This document shows, piece after piece, positions 34,927-43,149 of a DNA stretch of 64,000 nucleotides. The translations under genes and the position numbers were made by a program. The notes beneath the pieces are model-generated. The model was given only the letters and a program-made list of their open reading frames with translations, made no database searches and was not told the DNA's origin. The number at the start of each line of letters is the position of its first letter. Positions within the stretch are counted from its first letter, which is position 1. This DNA comes from Betaproteobacteria bacterium Ga0077527 (GTDB lineage: Bacteria; Pseudomonadota; Gammaproteobacteria; Burkholderiales; SG8-41), in the NCBI GenBank assembly GCA_001464815.1, contig LNDW01000007.1, positions 1 to 64,000 on the forward strand. Reading direction: 5' to 3'.

Positions 34927-35895
34927 ATGCGCAATACCCTGATCGCGGCCGGCCTTGCGGCCCTGGTGCTGGCACCTGCGGTGCAGGCCCAGGCGAATTA
35001 TCCGAACCGGCCGCTGCGCTTCATCGTGCCCTTCGCGCCGGGCGGCAGCACCGATCTGCTGGCACGCTTTCTGGCGCAGAACCTGGGCGCGCCGTTGGGC
35101 CAGACCGTGGTGGTGGACAACCGCGCCGGCGCCGGCGGCGTGCTTGGCGCCGAGCTGGCGGCGCGCGCGCCGGCCGACGGCTACACCATCGTGCTGGGCA
35201 GCGCGGGGCCGCTGACCATCAACCCCAACATCCGCGACAAGACCCCGTACGACCCGCTCAGCGATTTCGCGCCGATCACGCTGGCGACGGTGAGCCCGTT
35301 CACGCTGGTGGTGCATCCCGGATCGCCGGCAAAGACGGTGAAGGAGTTGATCGCGCTGGCCCGGGCCAAGCCGGGTTTCCTAAACTTCGGTTCTGCAGGT
35401 AATGGTTCGGTCGGGCATTTTTCCACCGAACAGTTCATGACGATGACCGGCATCAAGCTGGTGCACGTGCCGTTCAAGGGCGCGGGCCCGGCGGTGACCG
35501 ACCTGCTCGCCGGCCGCCTCGACATGATGTTCGAGAACCTGCCGACCATCCTGCCGCATGTGCGCTCGGGCAAGCTGCGCCTGCTCGCGGTGGGCACCCG
35601 GCAGCGTTCGGCGCTGGCGCCGGAATTTCCGACGGTGGCCGAGGAGGGCGTGCCCGGCTATGACTCGGCGACCGTGTTCGGCGTGCTTGCACCGGCGAAG
35701 ACGCCGCCGGCGGTGATTGCGCGCCTGAACAAGGAGATGGTGACGGTGCTGAAATCGGCGGAGAGCAAGTCGGCGCTGGCGGCGCGCGGCCTCGAAGCCG
35801 TGGGCAGCACGCCGCAGGAATACGCCGCGCAGATCAAGGACGAGTTTGTCCGCTATGGCCGCATCGCCAAGGCGGCGAATATCCGGGTCGAATAA
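34927..35895 (+). CDS. Bug/TctC family substrate-binding protein (6 of 6)
   Basis: 322-residue periplasmic receptor. Signal peptide about residues 1-21 (APAVQAQ). YPNRPLRFIVPFAPGGSTDLLAR, TVVVDNRAGAGGVLGAELAAR and FGSAGNGSVGHFSTEQF are textbook Bug motifs. GGAGGA six bases before ATG 34927. Similar in length and motif spelling to the receptor at 23766. 39 bases after the FAH-type gene and likely in the same operon. Confidence 0.95.
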   Translation: MRNTLIAAGLAALVLAPAVQAQANYPNRPLRFIVPFAPGGSTDLLARFLAQNLGAPLGQTVVVDNRAGAGGVLGAELAARAPADGYTIVLGSAGPLTINPNIRDKTPYDPLSDFAPITLATVSPFTLVVHPGSPAKTVKELIALARAKPGFLNFGSAGNGSVGHFSTEQFMTMTGIKLVHVPFKGAGPAVTDLLAGRLDMMFENLPTILPHVRSGKLRLLAVGTRQRSALAPEFPTVAEEGVPGYDSATVFGVLAPAKTPPAVIARLNKEMVTVLKSAESKSALAARGLEAVGSTPQEYAAQIKDEFVRYGRIAKAANIRVE

Positions 35896-35898
35896 TTT

Positions 35899-35919
35899 AT
35901 CAATAAAATCAATTAGTTA
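35899..35919 (+). repeat. A+T-rich dispersed motif, copy 7
   Basis: TCAATAAAATCAATTAGTTA, beginning three bases after the stop of the Bug gene and ending just before the ribosome site (TATGGAG) of the TauD-like gene. One base different from the reversed copy 6. Confidence 0.8.
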
Positions 35920-35932
35920 TGGAGTTTCATCG

Positions 35933-36832
35933 ATGAATGCCGTGACGGTGACTGCATTGGGGGCGGCGCTGGGCGCCCAGGTGGACTGCGGCGACCTGCG
36001 CAGGCTGGATGACAAGGCCTTTGGCCAGGTCTATCGCGCGCTGCTCGATCACCTGGTAATCCGCATCCGGGGCCAGCAGCTGAGTGATCCGGATCTGATT
36101 GCCTTCGGTAAACGCCTCGGCACGCTCGATTTCGCGCCGCTCGCCAAGACCGGCAAGGAGCGTGCGCGCACCCATCCGGAAATTGTCATTGTCTCCAATG
36201 TCATGGAAAACGGCGAGGCCATCGGCGTGCTGCGCGACGCCGAAGTGGTGTGGCATTCCGACAATTCCTACCGCGACCGGCCGTTGTCTTACAGCGCGTT
36301 GTACTCGCTGGAGATTCCGCCCAAGGGCGGTAACACCGGCTTTGCCAACATGTATCTGGCGCTGGAAACCCTGGATCCGGCGCTGCGCGCGAAGATCGAA
36401 GGCCGCACGCTGAAGCACGACATGACCTATAACAGCGCCGGCGACCTGCGTGAAGGTTTCCAGCCGGTGAATGATGTGCGTGATGCGCCGGGTCCCAGCC
36501 ACCCGATCATCCGCACCCATGCCGAAACCGGCTGCAACGCGCTGTATCTCGGCCGCCGTCCCAACGCCTATATCAACGGTTATTCCGTCGAAGAATCCGA
36601 GGCCCTGCTTGAGGCACTGTGGTCACACGCCACGCAGGAACACTTCACCTGGCACCATGTCTGGCAGCCCGGTGATTTGCTGATCTGGGACAACCGCTGT
36701 GTGATGCACCACCGTGATCCCTTTGATGGCGGCTATCGCAGGGTGATGCACCGCATCCAGTGCGCCGGTGATGTGCCGGCCCTGAAGCCGGAAGGGAAGA
36801 TTGGGCATCCAAGGGCAAAGGTCGCGGCGTAA
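35933..36832 (+). CDS. TauD/TfdA family 2-oxoglutarate-dependent dioxygenase
   Basis: 299 residues, cytosolic Fe(II)/2-oxoglutarate oxygenase. The iron facial triad is visible: WHSDNSY gives H-x-D, and the distal histidine is in MHHRDPF or in RRVMHRIQ. FAPLAKTGKERARTHPEIVIVSN and NTGFANMYLALETLD are conserved around the cofactor pocket. Relatives act on taurine, 2,4-D and other small acids. ATG 35933 chosen for GGAG nine bases upstream and because the longer frame runs back into the Bug gene. Confidence 0.92.
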   Translation: MNAVTVTALGAALGAQVDCGDLRRLDDKAFGQVYRALLDHLVIRIRGQQLSDPDLIAFGKRLGTLDFAPLAKTGKERARTHPEIVIVSNVMENGEAIGVLRDAEVVWHSDNSYRDRPLSYSALYSLEIPPKGGNTGFANMYLALETLDPALRAKIEGRTLKHDMTYNSAGDLREGFQPVNDVRDAPGPSHPIIRTHAETGCNALYLGRRPNAYINGYSVEESEALLEALWSHATQEHFTWHHVWQPGDLLIWDNRCVMHHRDPFDGGYRRVMHRIQCAGDVPALKPEGKIGHPRAKVAA

Positions 36833-36843
36833 GTTGCGGTTGT

Positions 36844-36872
36844 CCGCCCTTCGACAAGCTCAGGGCGAACGG
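36844..36872. repeat. CCCTTCGACAAGCTCAGGG dispersed repeat
   Basis: CCGCCCTTCGACAAGCTCAG then GGCGAACGG. A short intergenic palindromic element common in many beta- and gammaproteobacterial genomes; CGCCCT pairs with AGGGCG. Lies between the convergent TauD-like gene and the minus-strand exopolysaccharide genes. Confidence 0.85.
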
Positions 36873-36915
36873 CCCAGGGGTGCATCACCCCGCAATCCTC
36901 AATCCGCGATCTTTA

Positions 36916-38652
36916 CTACTGATCCAAACCGTGTAACGCCACTCCCGCAAATGACGGCCAGGCGCGCCACAGGTCTTCCAGCTGCGGCAGCAGTTTGCGC
37001 AGGGCTTCCGGATTGCGCTGGAAAGTGACCTGATCACCACCGCGGTTGATGGTATGGCTGTGGCTGTAGCTGATGCCGGCAGGATTGGCGCGTGCTGCAT
37101 CCAGCATCAGCAGCACCGCGTGCTGGCGGCCGATATTCATCAGCCACAGGTCACCGGAGCCTGCGCGGCGATAGACATGGAGTGATTCGTCCGGTATCGG
37201 ACCGCTTTCAAGGCCGATGCGGATCTGTTTGCCGTTGGCCGTACCCCAGGACAGAAAAGGTTCGGCAAACGTCATCAGCTGCTGCGCATCGGTGCGGTAG
37301 TTCATCACCGTCACCATCTCGACCAGCGGTTTCAGCGCGTCGAGGAACAGGCTGCCGCGCAGACGCTGGCCACCCCACCAGAAGGGCACCGCGACATCGA
37401 TCGGCATCGCCGCGCGCGGCCTGATCAGCGCCAGCGTTTCGACATAGGCGGCGAGCCAGCCTTCGGGATCATGGGCGTAGCCGGGGTTGAGATAAGGTTC
37501 GATGTCGAGCTGCAATCCGGCCAGCCGTGATGCCGGGGGGGCCTTGCGGTTGTAACTGGCCAGCGCCTCGGCGAGCGCGGCGTATTTCTGGCGCTCGCCC
37601 GGCAGCACCGCGCGCGGATCGCCGGCCACCGCCCAAACCTGCAGACCGCGGCGGCTGGCTTCACCGATGAAACGCTGCAGCGCGGCAGGCTGTTCGACTT
37701 CGGGCGGCTCGCCCTGCAGCGGCACCGAGATGTACACGGTATTCGCATTTTGCGCGGCAAGCAGTTCAAAGAGTTGGACATCCTGCTGCCGCCAGTATTG
37801 CGGCTGCCAGACCCAGAGTGCCCGCGAACGGGTGCCGCTGCCCGCAGCGGCGGCGAGCCTGAGTCCATGCAGCGTGAGCCTGGCTTCGTTGCGCGGACAT
37901 TCCAGCACCCAGCTTCGCCAGTTGCGGTTGTCGAGTGATTGCGGCAGTTCGAGTTGCACCGCATGGCGGTTGCCATCAAGGCTGCCCAGAGTCAGTGCGT
38001 CTCCCCGGCTGTCGTGCGCCGCGTCGGCGGCGGCGATGCGGAATGCGGCGGTGGCCTCCGCATCGACGCGCAGCGCGAGGCGCGCAGCGGCGGGCAATGA
38101 CAGCCTGCCGCCGCGGAGCAGGGCGCCGGCGGGACGTTCACCCGCGCCGCACTCCAGCACCAGCCGGTCGCCGTCACGGCGCAGGCTGGCGCGGCCTTCA
38201 GCACCGAAGGTGCCGGCCTGCAACCGTGGCAGCAACTCGCTGCCGGGCATCATCAGCGCCGGACCGGCTGGCCCGGCCCCCGCGGCCGCGGTGTCGAGTT
38301 CGATCACATCCTGCGGCGCGCTGCTGCGTGATTCGCCGCGACCGGTCTGCAGCATCATGCCGGCGGTGTAGCGTTGCGCGCCGGCGTGATCGAGCAGCCG
38401 GGCCCAGCGTGGCGGGTATTGCAGCGTGATGGTTTCGCAGTCGGCGATGCGACCTTCATGCAGCAGCAGTTGCAGGGATGCGCCCGAGGGGCGCAGCACG
38501 CTGTCGAGGATGCGCGTGCCTGTTTCCGTGCCTGTCATGCCGGGGCACAGGTTCAGGGTCGGGTTCAGCGCCGCCGCGCCAGCGTTGGCGGCGGCAAGCA
38601 GCAGCAGGGCCGGCAGCAGGTGCTGAATCGGGTGCTGAGTCAGGCGCGGCAT
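36916..38652 (-). CDS. Secreted glycoside-hydrolase-like TIM-barrel protein
   Basis: 578 residues with a signal peptide (about 1-26, ANAGAAA). Residues to about 300 look like a beta-rich carbohydrate-binding part. From there a TIM barrel is suggested: RALWVWQPQYWRQQDVQLFELL, LQVWAVAGDPRAVLPG, AGLQLDIEPYLNPGY (acidic catalytic-type motif D-x-E at a strand end), AMPIDVAVPFWW and VEMVTVMNYRTDAQQLM. These resemble putative glycoside hydrolases such as the C-terminal half of PgaB, which nicks the polymer, but no family can be fixed by eye. Its ATG overlaps the stop of the deacetylase gene (TGATG), so the two are co-translated. Not part of the longer upstream frame. Confidence 0.75.
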   Translation of the reverse strand: MPRLTQHPIQHLLPALLLLAAANAGAAALNPTLNLCPGMTGTETGTRILDSVLRPSGASLQLLLHEGRIADCETITLQYPPRWARLLDHAGAQRYTAGMMLQTGRGESRSSAPQDVIELDTAAAGAGPAGPALMMPGSELLPRLQAGTFGAEGRASLRRDGDRLVLECGAGERPAGALLRGGRLSLPAAARLALRVDAEATAAFRIAAADAAHDSRGDALTLGSLDGNRHAVQLELPQSLDNRNWRSWVLECPRNEARLTLHGLRLAAAAGSGTRSRALWVWQPQYWRQQDVQLFELLAAQNANTVYISVPLQGEPPEVEQPAALQRFIGEASRRGLQVWAVAGDPRAVLPGERQKYAALAEALASYNRKAPPASRLAGLQLDIEPYLNPGYAHDPEGWLAAYVETLALIRPRAAMPIDVAVPFWWGGQRLRGSLFLDALKPLVEMVTVMNYRTDAQQLMTFAEPFLSWGTANGKQIRIGLESGPIPDESLHVYRRAGSGDLWLMNIGRQHAVLLMLDAARANPAGISYSHSHTINRGGDQVTFQRNPEALRKLLPQLEDLWRAWPSFAGVALHGLDQ

Positions 38653-40535
38653 CAGGGCGCGGCTTTGAATTCGATGGTGATCACGCCGCTGTGCTCCCCC
38701 TCCAGCAGCAGGCGGCTGCCGTTCTGGCTGATGCCAGCGGAAGCGTGCTGCGGGTCGATACGCCACTGCGCCGGCAGGTCGAGCGCAAGATCATGCAGCG
38801 CCCGAGGCAGCGTCAGTTTCAGGATGCGCTGCCTGCCCTGCGCCGAAACCTCGAGCCGGGCCGCGTCCCGCGCCCCCCACCAGCCGCCGAATTCGCGCAG
38901 TGTGCCGAACCAGGCGCGGTCCTTCAGCGCCGCGATCAGCCGGTTCTGGAACTCGAGCTTGTGGTCGAGGATGTTGGGATGGATCAACACCACGTAGAGG
39001 CCGCCATAACGCGCCAGTTTGCCGGCAAGGTCGAGCGCCTGCGGCAGGCGGTCACCGAGGCGCGCGCCGAGTTCGTCCTCGATGGTGATCGGAAATTCGT
39101 AGATGCCGGTCTGCGCGTTGACATCGCGGTCGAAGGTCAGCCGGAACGGCAGATGGGAGAGCGCAGTGTTGGCGGTGATCGAGGAGCTGTAGCGAAAACC
39201 CGTGGCCTCCAGCGCCTGTGGCAGCGAGAACGGGTATTGCAGATGACCGGGGCGGAAACTCACCGGATCTCCGGCCTTGCCCAGGCTGCCGAGCAGGAAA
39301 CGGCTCACCCGCAGTTCGCCAAGTATGGTGCCGTCACGCGTGGTGGCGGCATCAAACACGAAGGGCCGGTAATCCGGATAACGTTCTTTGCCGTCTCCGA
39401 GCGGGAATTTGCTGAATACCCGGGAGTGCGACACAGAGTGGCTGGCCATCTCCATGCCGAGACCGGCGATACGCTCGAGGATGGGCGCCGATTGCGGCGT
39501 CAGGAAGGCATCGTCGTTCCAGTCACGGATGTATTTGGTCTGCACAAAATGGGTGGCGCCGACACCGGCCTCGCGCGCCGCTTCGGCATAGACCAGGGCG
39601 TTGCGCAGCGAAGGCGTGAAGTCGATGTCATAGCTGAGGATCACGCTGAGATCGCGCCCGCGCGGCACCGTGGCGAGAGTCACCGCATCGGCCTCACCCT
39701 GGCGGTAGATGTTGCGCAGCAGGCGCAGCAGCACATCGAGAGTGGGTTCGAAGTCGTTGGCATAACTGCGGGCGACACCCTGCTCGCGGTAGTTGTAGCC
39801 CTTCAACAGGAAAAAGCCGAGGTCGATGCCGAAGGCATAAGCGTGCCCGCTGCCGACCGCGCGGTAGGTGATGGCCGCGGCGCCGTTGTCATAGGCGGCG
39901 AGGGGTGGTTGCCGGGGCTGGCCGTAGGCGACCACCCCCATGTCGTTGGCCGAGCGCTGCGGCGGATTGATCGGGATCACCCGTTCCCGCGGATCGCTGA
40001 ATTCGGCGCTGACCGGCAGCGCGGTGTTGAAGCGCAGCCCGGTGCGGCTGCGGTCAGGTGCGACGCCTTCGAAGCCGAACACCGCGTCCAGACCGCCGCC
40101 TTCGACATTGAATCCGATCAGCGTGCCGCCGTTGCGCGGCAGCGCGGCGAGCGCCTGCAGTGCCGGCTGGTCGAGCACGCGGCCGGAGATCGTCGGGTAG
40201 ACCAGCACCACGCGATGGCGCAGCGCGCGTTGCGCGTCGGTGGTGATGATGAAGGGCAGGCCGATGGTTTTCAGGCCATGGGCGAGGCCCAGCCAGGCTG
40301 AATCGGGATCGGTGAGCAGGATCGCCAGCGCCTGCGGCCCGCCTTCTGCGTAATCCTGCCAGTTCGCGCGCCGCGGCTGCGGGATTGTGGTCGCCTGCGC
40401 CGGACCCGAGAGGTCCGCAAACACCGGTGGCGGCAGTTGTGGCCGGGTGAAAACCCAGGCTGCAAGTGCCACGGCGGCAAGCACCAGTGCGGCAATCAGC
40501 CGGTAGGAGATGCGGGCAGGGGCGGGGTGTGGCAT
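38652..40535 (-). CDS. Membrane-anchored polysaccharide deacetylase
   Basis: 627 residues. One N-terminal transmembrane anchor (about 12-30). Residues 60-250 form a glutamine-amidotransferase-like/Rossmann-type region with no clear active site. A NodB-type deacetylase domain follows (about 295-540): ILSYDIDF gives D303 and D305, ASHSVSHS gives metal histidines H366 and H370, SFRPGHLQYP is motif 3, and VVLIHPNI has the last histidine. A short beta-sandwich-like tail ends it. Predicted to face the periplasm and deacetylate an exopolysaccharide. Co-translated with the glycoside-hydrolase-like gene and divergent from the RR-YaiO-GT operon. Confidence 0.85.
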   Translation of the reverse strand: MPHPAPARISYRLIAALVLAAVALAAWVFTRPQLPPPVFADLSGPAQATTIPQPRRANWQDYAEGGPQALAILLTDPDSAWLGLAHGLKTIGLPFIITTDAQRALRHRVVLVYPTISGRVLDQPALQALAALPRNGGTLIGFNVEGGGLDAVFGFEGVAPDRSRTGLRFNTALPVSAEFSDPRERVIPINPPQRSANDMGVVAYGQPRQPPLAAYDNGAAAITYRAVGSGHAYAFGIDLGFFLLKGYNYREQGVARSYANDFEPTLDVLLRLLRNIYRQGEADAVTLATVPRGRDLSVILSYDIDFTPSLRNALVYAEAAREAGVGATHFVQTKYIRDWNDDAFLTPQSAPILERIAGLGMEMASHSVSHSRVFSKFPLGDGKERYPDYRPFVFDAATTRDGTILGELRVSRFLLGSLGKAGDPVSFRPGHLQYPFSLPQALEATGFRYSSSITANTALSHLPFRLTFDRDVNAQTGIYEFPITIEDELGARLGDRLPQALDLAGKLARYGGLYVVLIHPNILDHKLEFQNRLIAALKDRAWFGTLREFGGWWGARDAARLEVSAQGRQRILKLTLPRALHDLALDLPAQWRIDPQHASAGISQNGSRLLLEGEHSGVITIEFKAAP

Positions 40536-40666
40536 CGGGGCTGCGAATCGACGGCGTTGCGGGTCAAGTGCAGTGGCTGGAGCGGAAACCCGGGTTGGCG
40601 GAGATGATTTTTTACCGCGCCGCGCGGACGGACAGGGGTTATCATATCGTCATCCAAGTCATTGTA

Positions 40667-40726
40667 GTTGCAAGTATTACTCTTGCAGATATTGCTGTTG
40701 CAGGCATTACTGTTGACGGTACGACA
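40667..40726. promoter_or_regulatory. 15-bp tandem repeat in divergent exopolysaccharide promoter
   Basis: Three clear units and one diverged unit in register: GTTGCAAGTATTACT (40667), CTTGCAGATATTGCT (40682), GTTGCAGGCATTACT (40697), GTTGACGGTACGACA (40712). They lie in the 241-base gap between the two divergent operons, about 50 bases before the response regulator start. Spacing of 15 bp is about one and a half helical turns. A regulator-binding array is likely but not shown. Confidence 0.6.
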
Positions 40727-40776
40727 ATGATCATCACTGCGAGCCCGCCCCGAATCACCGCCAAGCGTCCCGACCA

Positions 40777-41184
40777 ATGTCCGCCGATTCTGTCACCGCC
40801 CCTGAAACACGTCACGCCCTCGTGGTTGAGGACGAGGAGCAGATCGCCTATCTGCTGCGATTCATCCTGTCGCGGGAGGGATTCGTGGTCGAGGTCGCGA
40901 ACGACGGCCGCGCGGCACAGGAACTGATCGCCAAAATGCCGCCGCCCGCGCTGGTGATGCTGGATGTGATGCTGCCCTTTGTCGATGGTTACCGGTTGCT
41001 GTCGGACATCCGCGCCCGTGAGGACTGGAGCGGGGTGCCGGTGATCATGCTGACCGCGAAGTCCCAGGAAAAAGACATCGTACGCGCGCTCGACGCCGGC
41101 GCATCGGATTATGTGGTCAAGCCGTTCAAGCCCGAGGAGCTGCGCGCGCGGGTGAAGCGGCTGGTGAAGGGGGCGGTGTCATGA
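40777..41184 (+). CDS. Single-domain response regulator (receiver only)
   Basis: 135 residues consisting of a receiver domain and nothing else. ALVVEDEEQIAYLLRFIL holds the acidic pocket, MLDVMLP the phosphorylated D63, MLTAKSQ the conserved threonine and VVKPFKPEELRARVKRL the lysine. There is no DNA-binding or enzymatic output domain, so it acts through protein contact. Its stop overlaps the YaiO-like start (ATGA). The histidine kinase at the other end of the operon is the likely partner. Confidence 0.93.
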   Translation: MSADSVTAPETRHALVVEDEEQIAYLLRFILSREGFVVEVANDGRAAQELIAKMPPPALVMLDVMLPFVDGYRLLSDIRAREDWSGVPVIMLTAKSQEKDIVRALDAGASDYVVKPFKPEELRARVKRLVKGAVS

Positions 41185-41990
41185 ACCTGGCCTCAAGGAC
41201 GGCCCGCGCCGCAGTTGCGCTTTTTTGCGGAATTTCCTGCGGCCTGTCATCGATGCCGCTGCAGGCGCAGGGCGGGGGCTCCACCGGATTACGCGTGGCA
41301 CGCCCGGCACTCGAGCTCGGTTACAGCCGCGAATCACTGACCAACAACAACCAGGACTGGACCAGCAGTTACCTGCTGGGCAGCGCCGGGCTCGGTGACC
41401 GTCTCACCGCTTATGGCGGACTGCGCGAGACCCGGCGTTTCGGGCTCGACGACAGCGAGGCGCATGCCGGCCTTTACTTCCCGATCACGGCGACCTGGAG
41501 CGGTGTGGTCGAAGGCAGCTTCAGCCAGACCTACAACGTGCTGCCCAAGAATTCGGTTTATGGCCAGTTGCAGAAGTCGCTCGCCGGCGGCTGGAATATC
41601 GGTCTCGGCCTGCGCCAGTCGGAGTACGCCACGATTTCCAGCAATGTGCTGACCTTGCTCGCGGAGCGTTATTGGGGCAATTTCCGCGGCGCCTACACGC
41701 TGTATTCGGGCCGTCCCGAGGGCGCATCCTCGGCTTCCTCGCACCGTTTCCAGGTCAACTATTACTACACCGACCGCAGCACCGTGGGCCTGTCGTACTC
41801 GACCGGACGTGAAGTGGAGAACGTCGGCCCGCCGCGCGGCGTGATCAGCACCGATGTCGAGAACTGGACGCTGGGCGGCCAGCACTGGCTGTCACCGTCC
41901 TGGGCACTCACCTACGACGCGGTGCGCCACGAGCAGGGCAGCCTCTACCGCCGGCAGGGGGTGAGGCTGGGCGTACGCCACAGCTTCTGA
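41181..41990 (+). CDS. YaiO-like outer membrane beta-barrel protein
   Basis: 269 residues with a signal peptide (to about residue 30, MPLQAQ). The rest is a series of short alternating strands rich in Tyr, Trp and Gly (LELGYSRESLTNNNQDWTSS, RLTAYGGLRETRRFG, WNIGLGLRQSEYAT, NYYYTDRSTVGLSYS) and ends in phenylalanine (VRLGVRHSF), as outer membrane barrels do. The pattern fits the YaiO family, whose E. coli founder gene is beside the glycosyltransferase yaiP. It may be the polymer export pore. Translationally coupled to the response regulator. Confidence 0.75.
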   Translation: MNLASRTARAAVALFCGISCGLSSMPLQAQGGGSTGLRVARPALELGYSRESLTNNNQDWTSSYLLGSAGLGDRLTAYGGLRETRRFGLDDSEAHAGLYFPITATWSGVVEGSFSQTYNVLPKNSVYGQLQKSLAGGWNIGLGLRQSEYATISSNVLTLLAERYWGNFRGAYTLYSGRPEGASSASSHRFQVNYYYTDRSTVGLSYSTGREVENVGPPRGVISTDVENWTLGGQHWLSPSWALTYDAVRHEQGSLYRRQGVRLGVRHSF

Positions 41991-42009
41991 GTTCCTTGCG
42001 GCTTCTCCG

Positions 42010-43149
42010 TTGATTCCAGGATTTCCTCCGGGTTTGCCGCGTCTGGACTTCAATCTTTCGCGGATGCCGGGACCGGTCGCGGCCTCAAGCTGGCTGCCCC
42101 AGGATCCGCTGCTGGCGCTGGTGTTCCAGGCCGGCCTCGCCATCATCGCCTGCTCCCTGCTGATGCTGCTCACGGTGTTCGCGCTGCGCATGCGCCTGCT
42201 GGCCCGGCAGCGCAGCGAGCGTTTTTACGAGGCGCGCTGGAAGCCGCTGCTAGCAGAGTGTGTGTTCGGCGTTCCCGGGCGCCTGCCCGAAGTGCCGCGC
42301 GCGATGCGCTACACCTTCCTCAAGCTGTGGAATTACCACCACGAATCGCTGGTTGGCGCGGCGCGCAGCAATCTGGAAATCCTTGCCGGGCGCATGCACA
42401 TCGAACAGGTCGCGCGCGATCTGATGAACTCCGGCAACCTGCGCGAGCGCCTGATTGGCGTGGTCACGCTGGGGCATCTCGGCGACCGTACGCATTGGCA
42501 CGAATTGCGCGCGCTGGTCTCCGACCGCTCGCCGATGCTGTCACTGGCGGCGGCGCGCGCGCTGCTCGACATCGATGCTGCGGCGACGCTGGCCTGGCTG
42601 GTCACGGTGATGGCGGCGCGCGAGGACTGGCCGCTGGCGCGGGTGGTGGCGATGCTGAGCGAGGTCGGGCCCGACCGCAGCACGCAGCCGCTGATCGCCG
42701 CAACCGAAGCCGCTTCCAGGGGCGAGGGCGGCAAGCGTGAAGTGGTGCGCCTGCTGCGGATGATGGAAGTCGCGCATACCGAGCGTGTCGCGCCGCTGGC
42801 AGGGCGCATTGCCCGCGAGTCGGCGGAGCCCGAGGTGATCGCCGCCGCGCTGCGCCATGCCCAGGATCCGCGCGATCTGGACGCCGTGCGTGCGTTGGCC
42901 CGTCACGACCAATGGTTCGTGCGCCTCGCCGCGCTGCGCGTGCTCGGCCGCATCGGCGAGACGGCCGACCGCGTACTGCTGGTGGAACTGCTTGGCGACA
43001 AACACTGGTGGGTGCGTTACCACGCCGCGCGGGCCCTGATCACGCTGCCCGGGGCGCGGCTCGACGACCTGGACAAGGTACGCGCCACGCTGACCGACCG
43101 TTTTGCGGCGGACATGCTCGGCGAGGCGATCGCGGAGGCGCGGTCATGA
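42010..43149 (+). CDS. Membrane-anchored HEAT-repeat protein
   Basis: 379 residues. One transmembrane helix (about 38-60, LALVFQAGLAIIACSLLMLLTVFAL) followed by a long cytosolic alpha-solenoid: repeated helical pairs such as RERLIGVVTLGHLGDRTHWHELRALV, SLAAARALLDID, WFVRLAALRVLGRIGETAD and WWVRYHAARALITLPG are HEAT-type. Such solenoids are scaffolds for protein contacts. Placed between the outer membrane barrel and the glycosyltransferase, it may couple polymer synthesis to the kinase or to export. Start TTG 42010 or ATG 42064; neither has a clear ribosome site. Stop overlaps the next start. Confidence 0.8.
   Translation: MIPGFPPGLPRLDFNLSRMPGPVAASSWLPQDPLLALVFQAGLAIIACSLLMLLTVFALRMRLLARQRSERFYEARWKPLLAECVFGVPGRLPEVPRAMRYTFLKLWNYHHESLVGAARSNLEILAGRMHIEQVARDLMNSGNLRERLIGVVTLGHLGDRTHWHELRALVSDRSPMLSLAAARALLDIDAAATLAWLVTVMAAREDWPLARVVAMLSEVGPDRSTQPLIAATEAASRGEGGKREVVRLLRMMEVAHTERVAPLAGRIARESAEPEVIAAALRHAQDPRDLDAVRALARHDQWFVRLAALRVLGRIGETADRVLLVELLGDKHWWVRYHAARALITLPGARLDDLDKVRATLTDRFAADMLGEAIAEARS

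Noticed and set aside
38478..40301. Plus-strand open frame of 607 codons opposite the deacetylase
   Set aside because: Arg/Gly/Gln-rich translation without any domain; the minus strand shows the complete NodB motif set and a membrane anchor.
40496..40777. Small minus-strand peptide with an N-S-N-x-C repeat
   Set aside because: The peptide repeat is only the translation of the 15-bp DNA repeat; there is no ribosome site and it lies in the shared promoter region.
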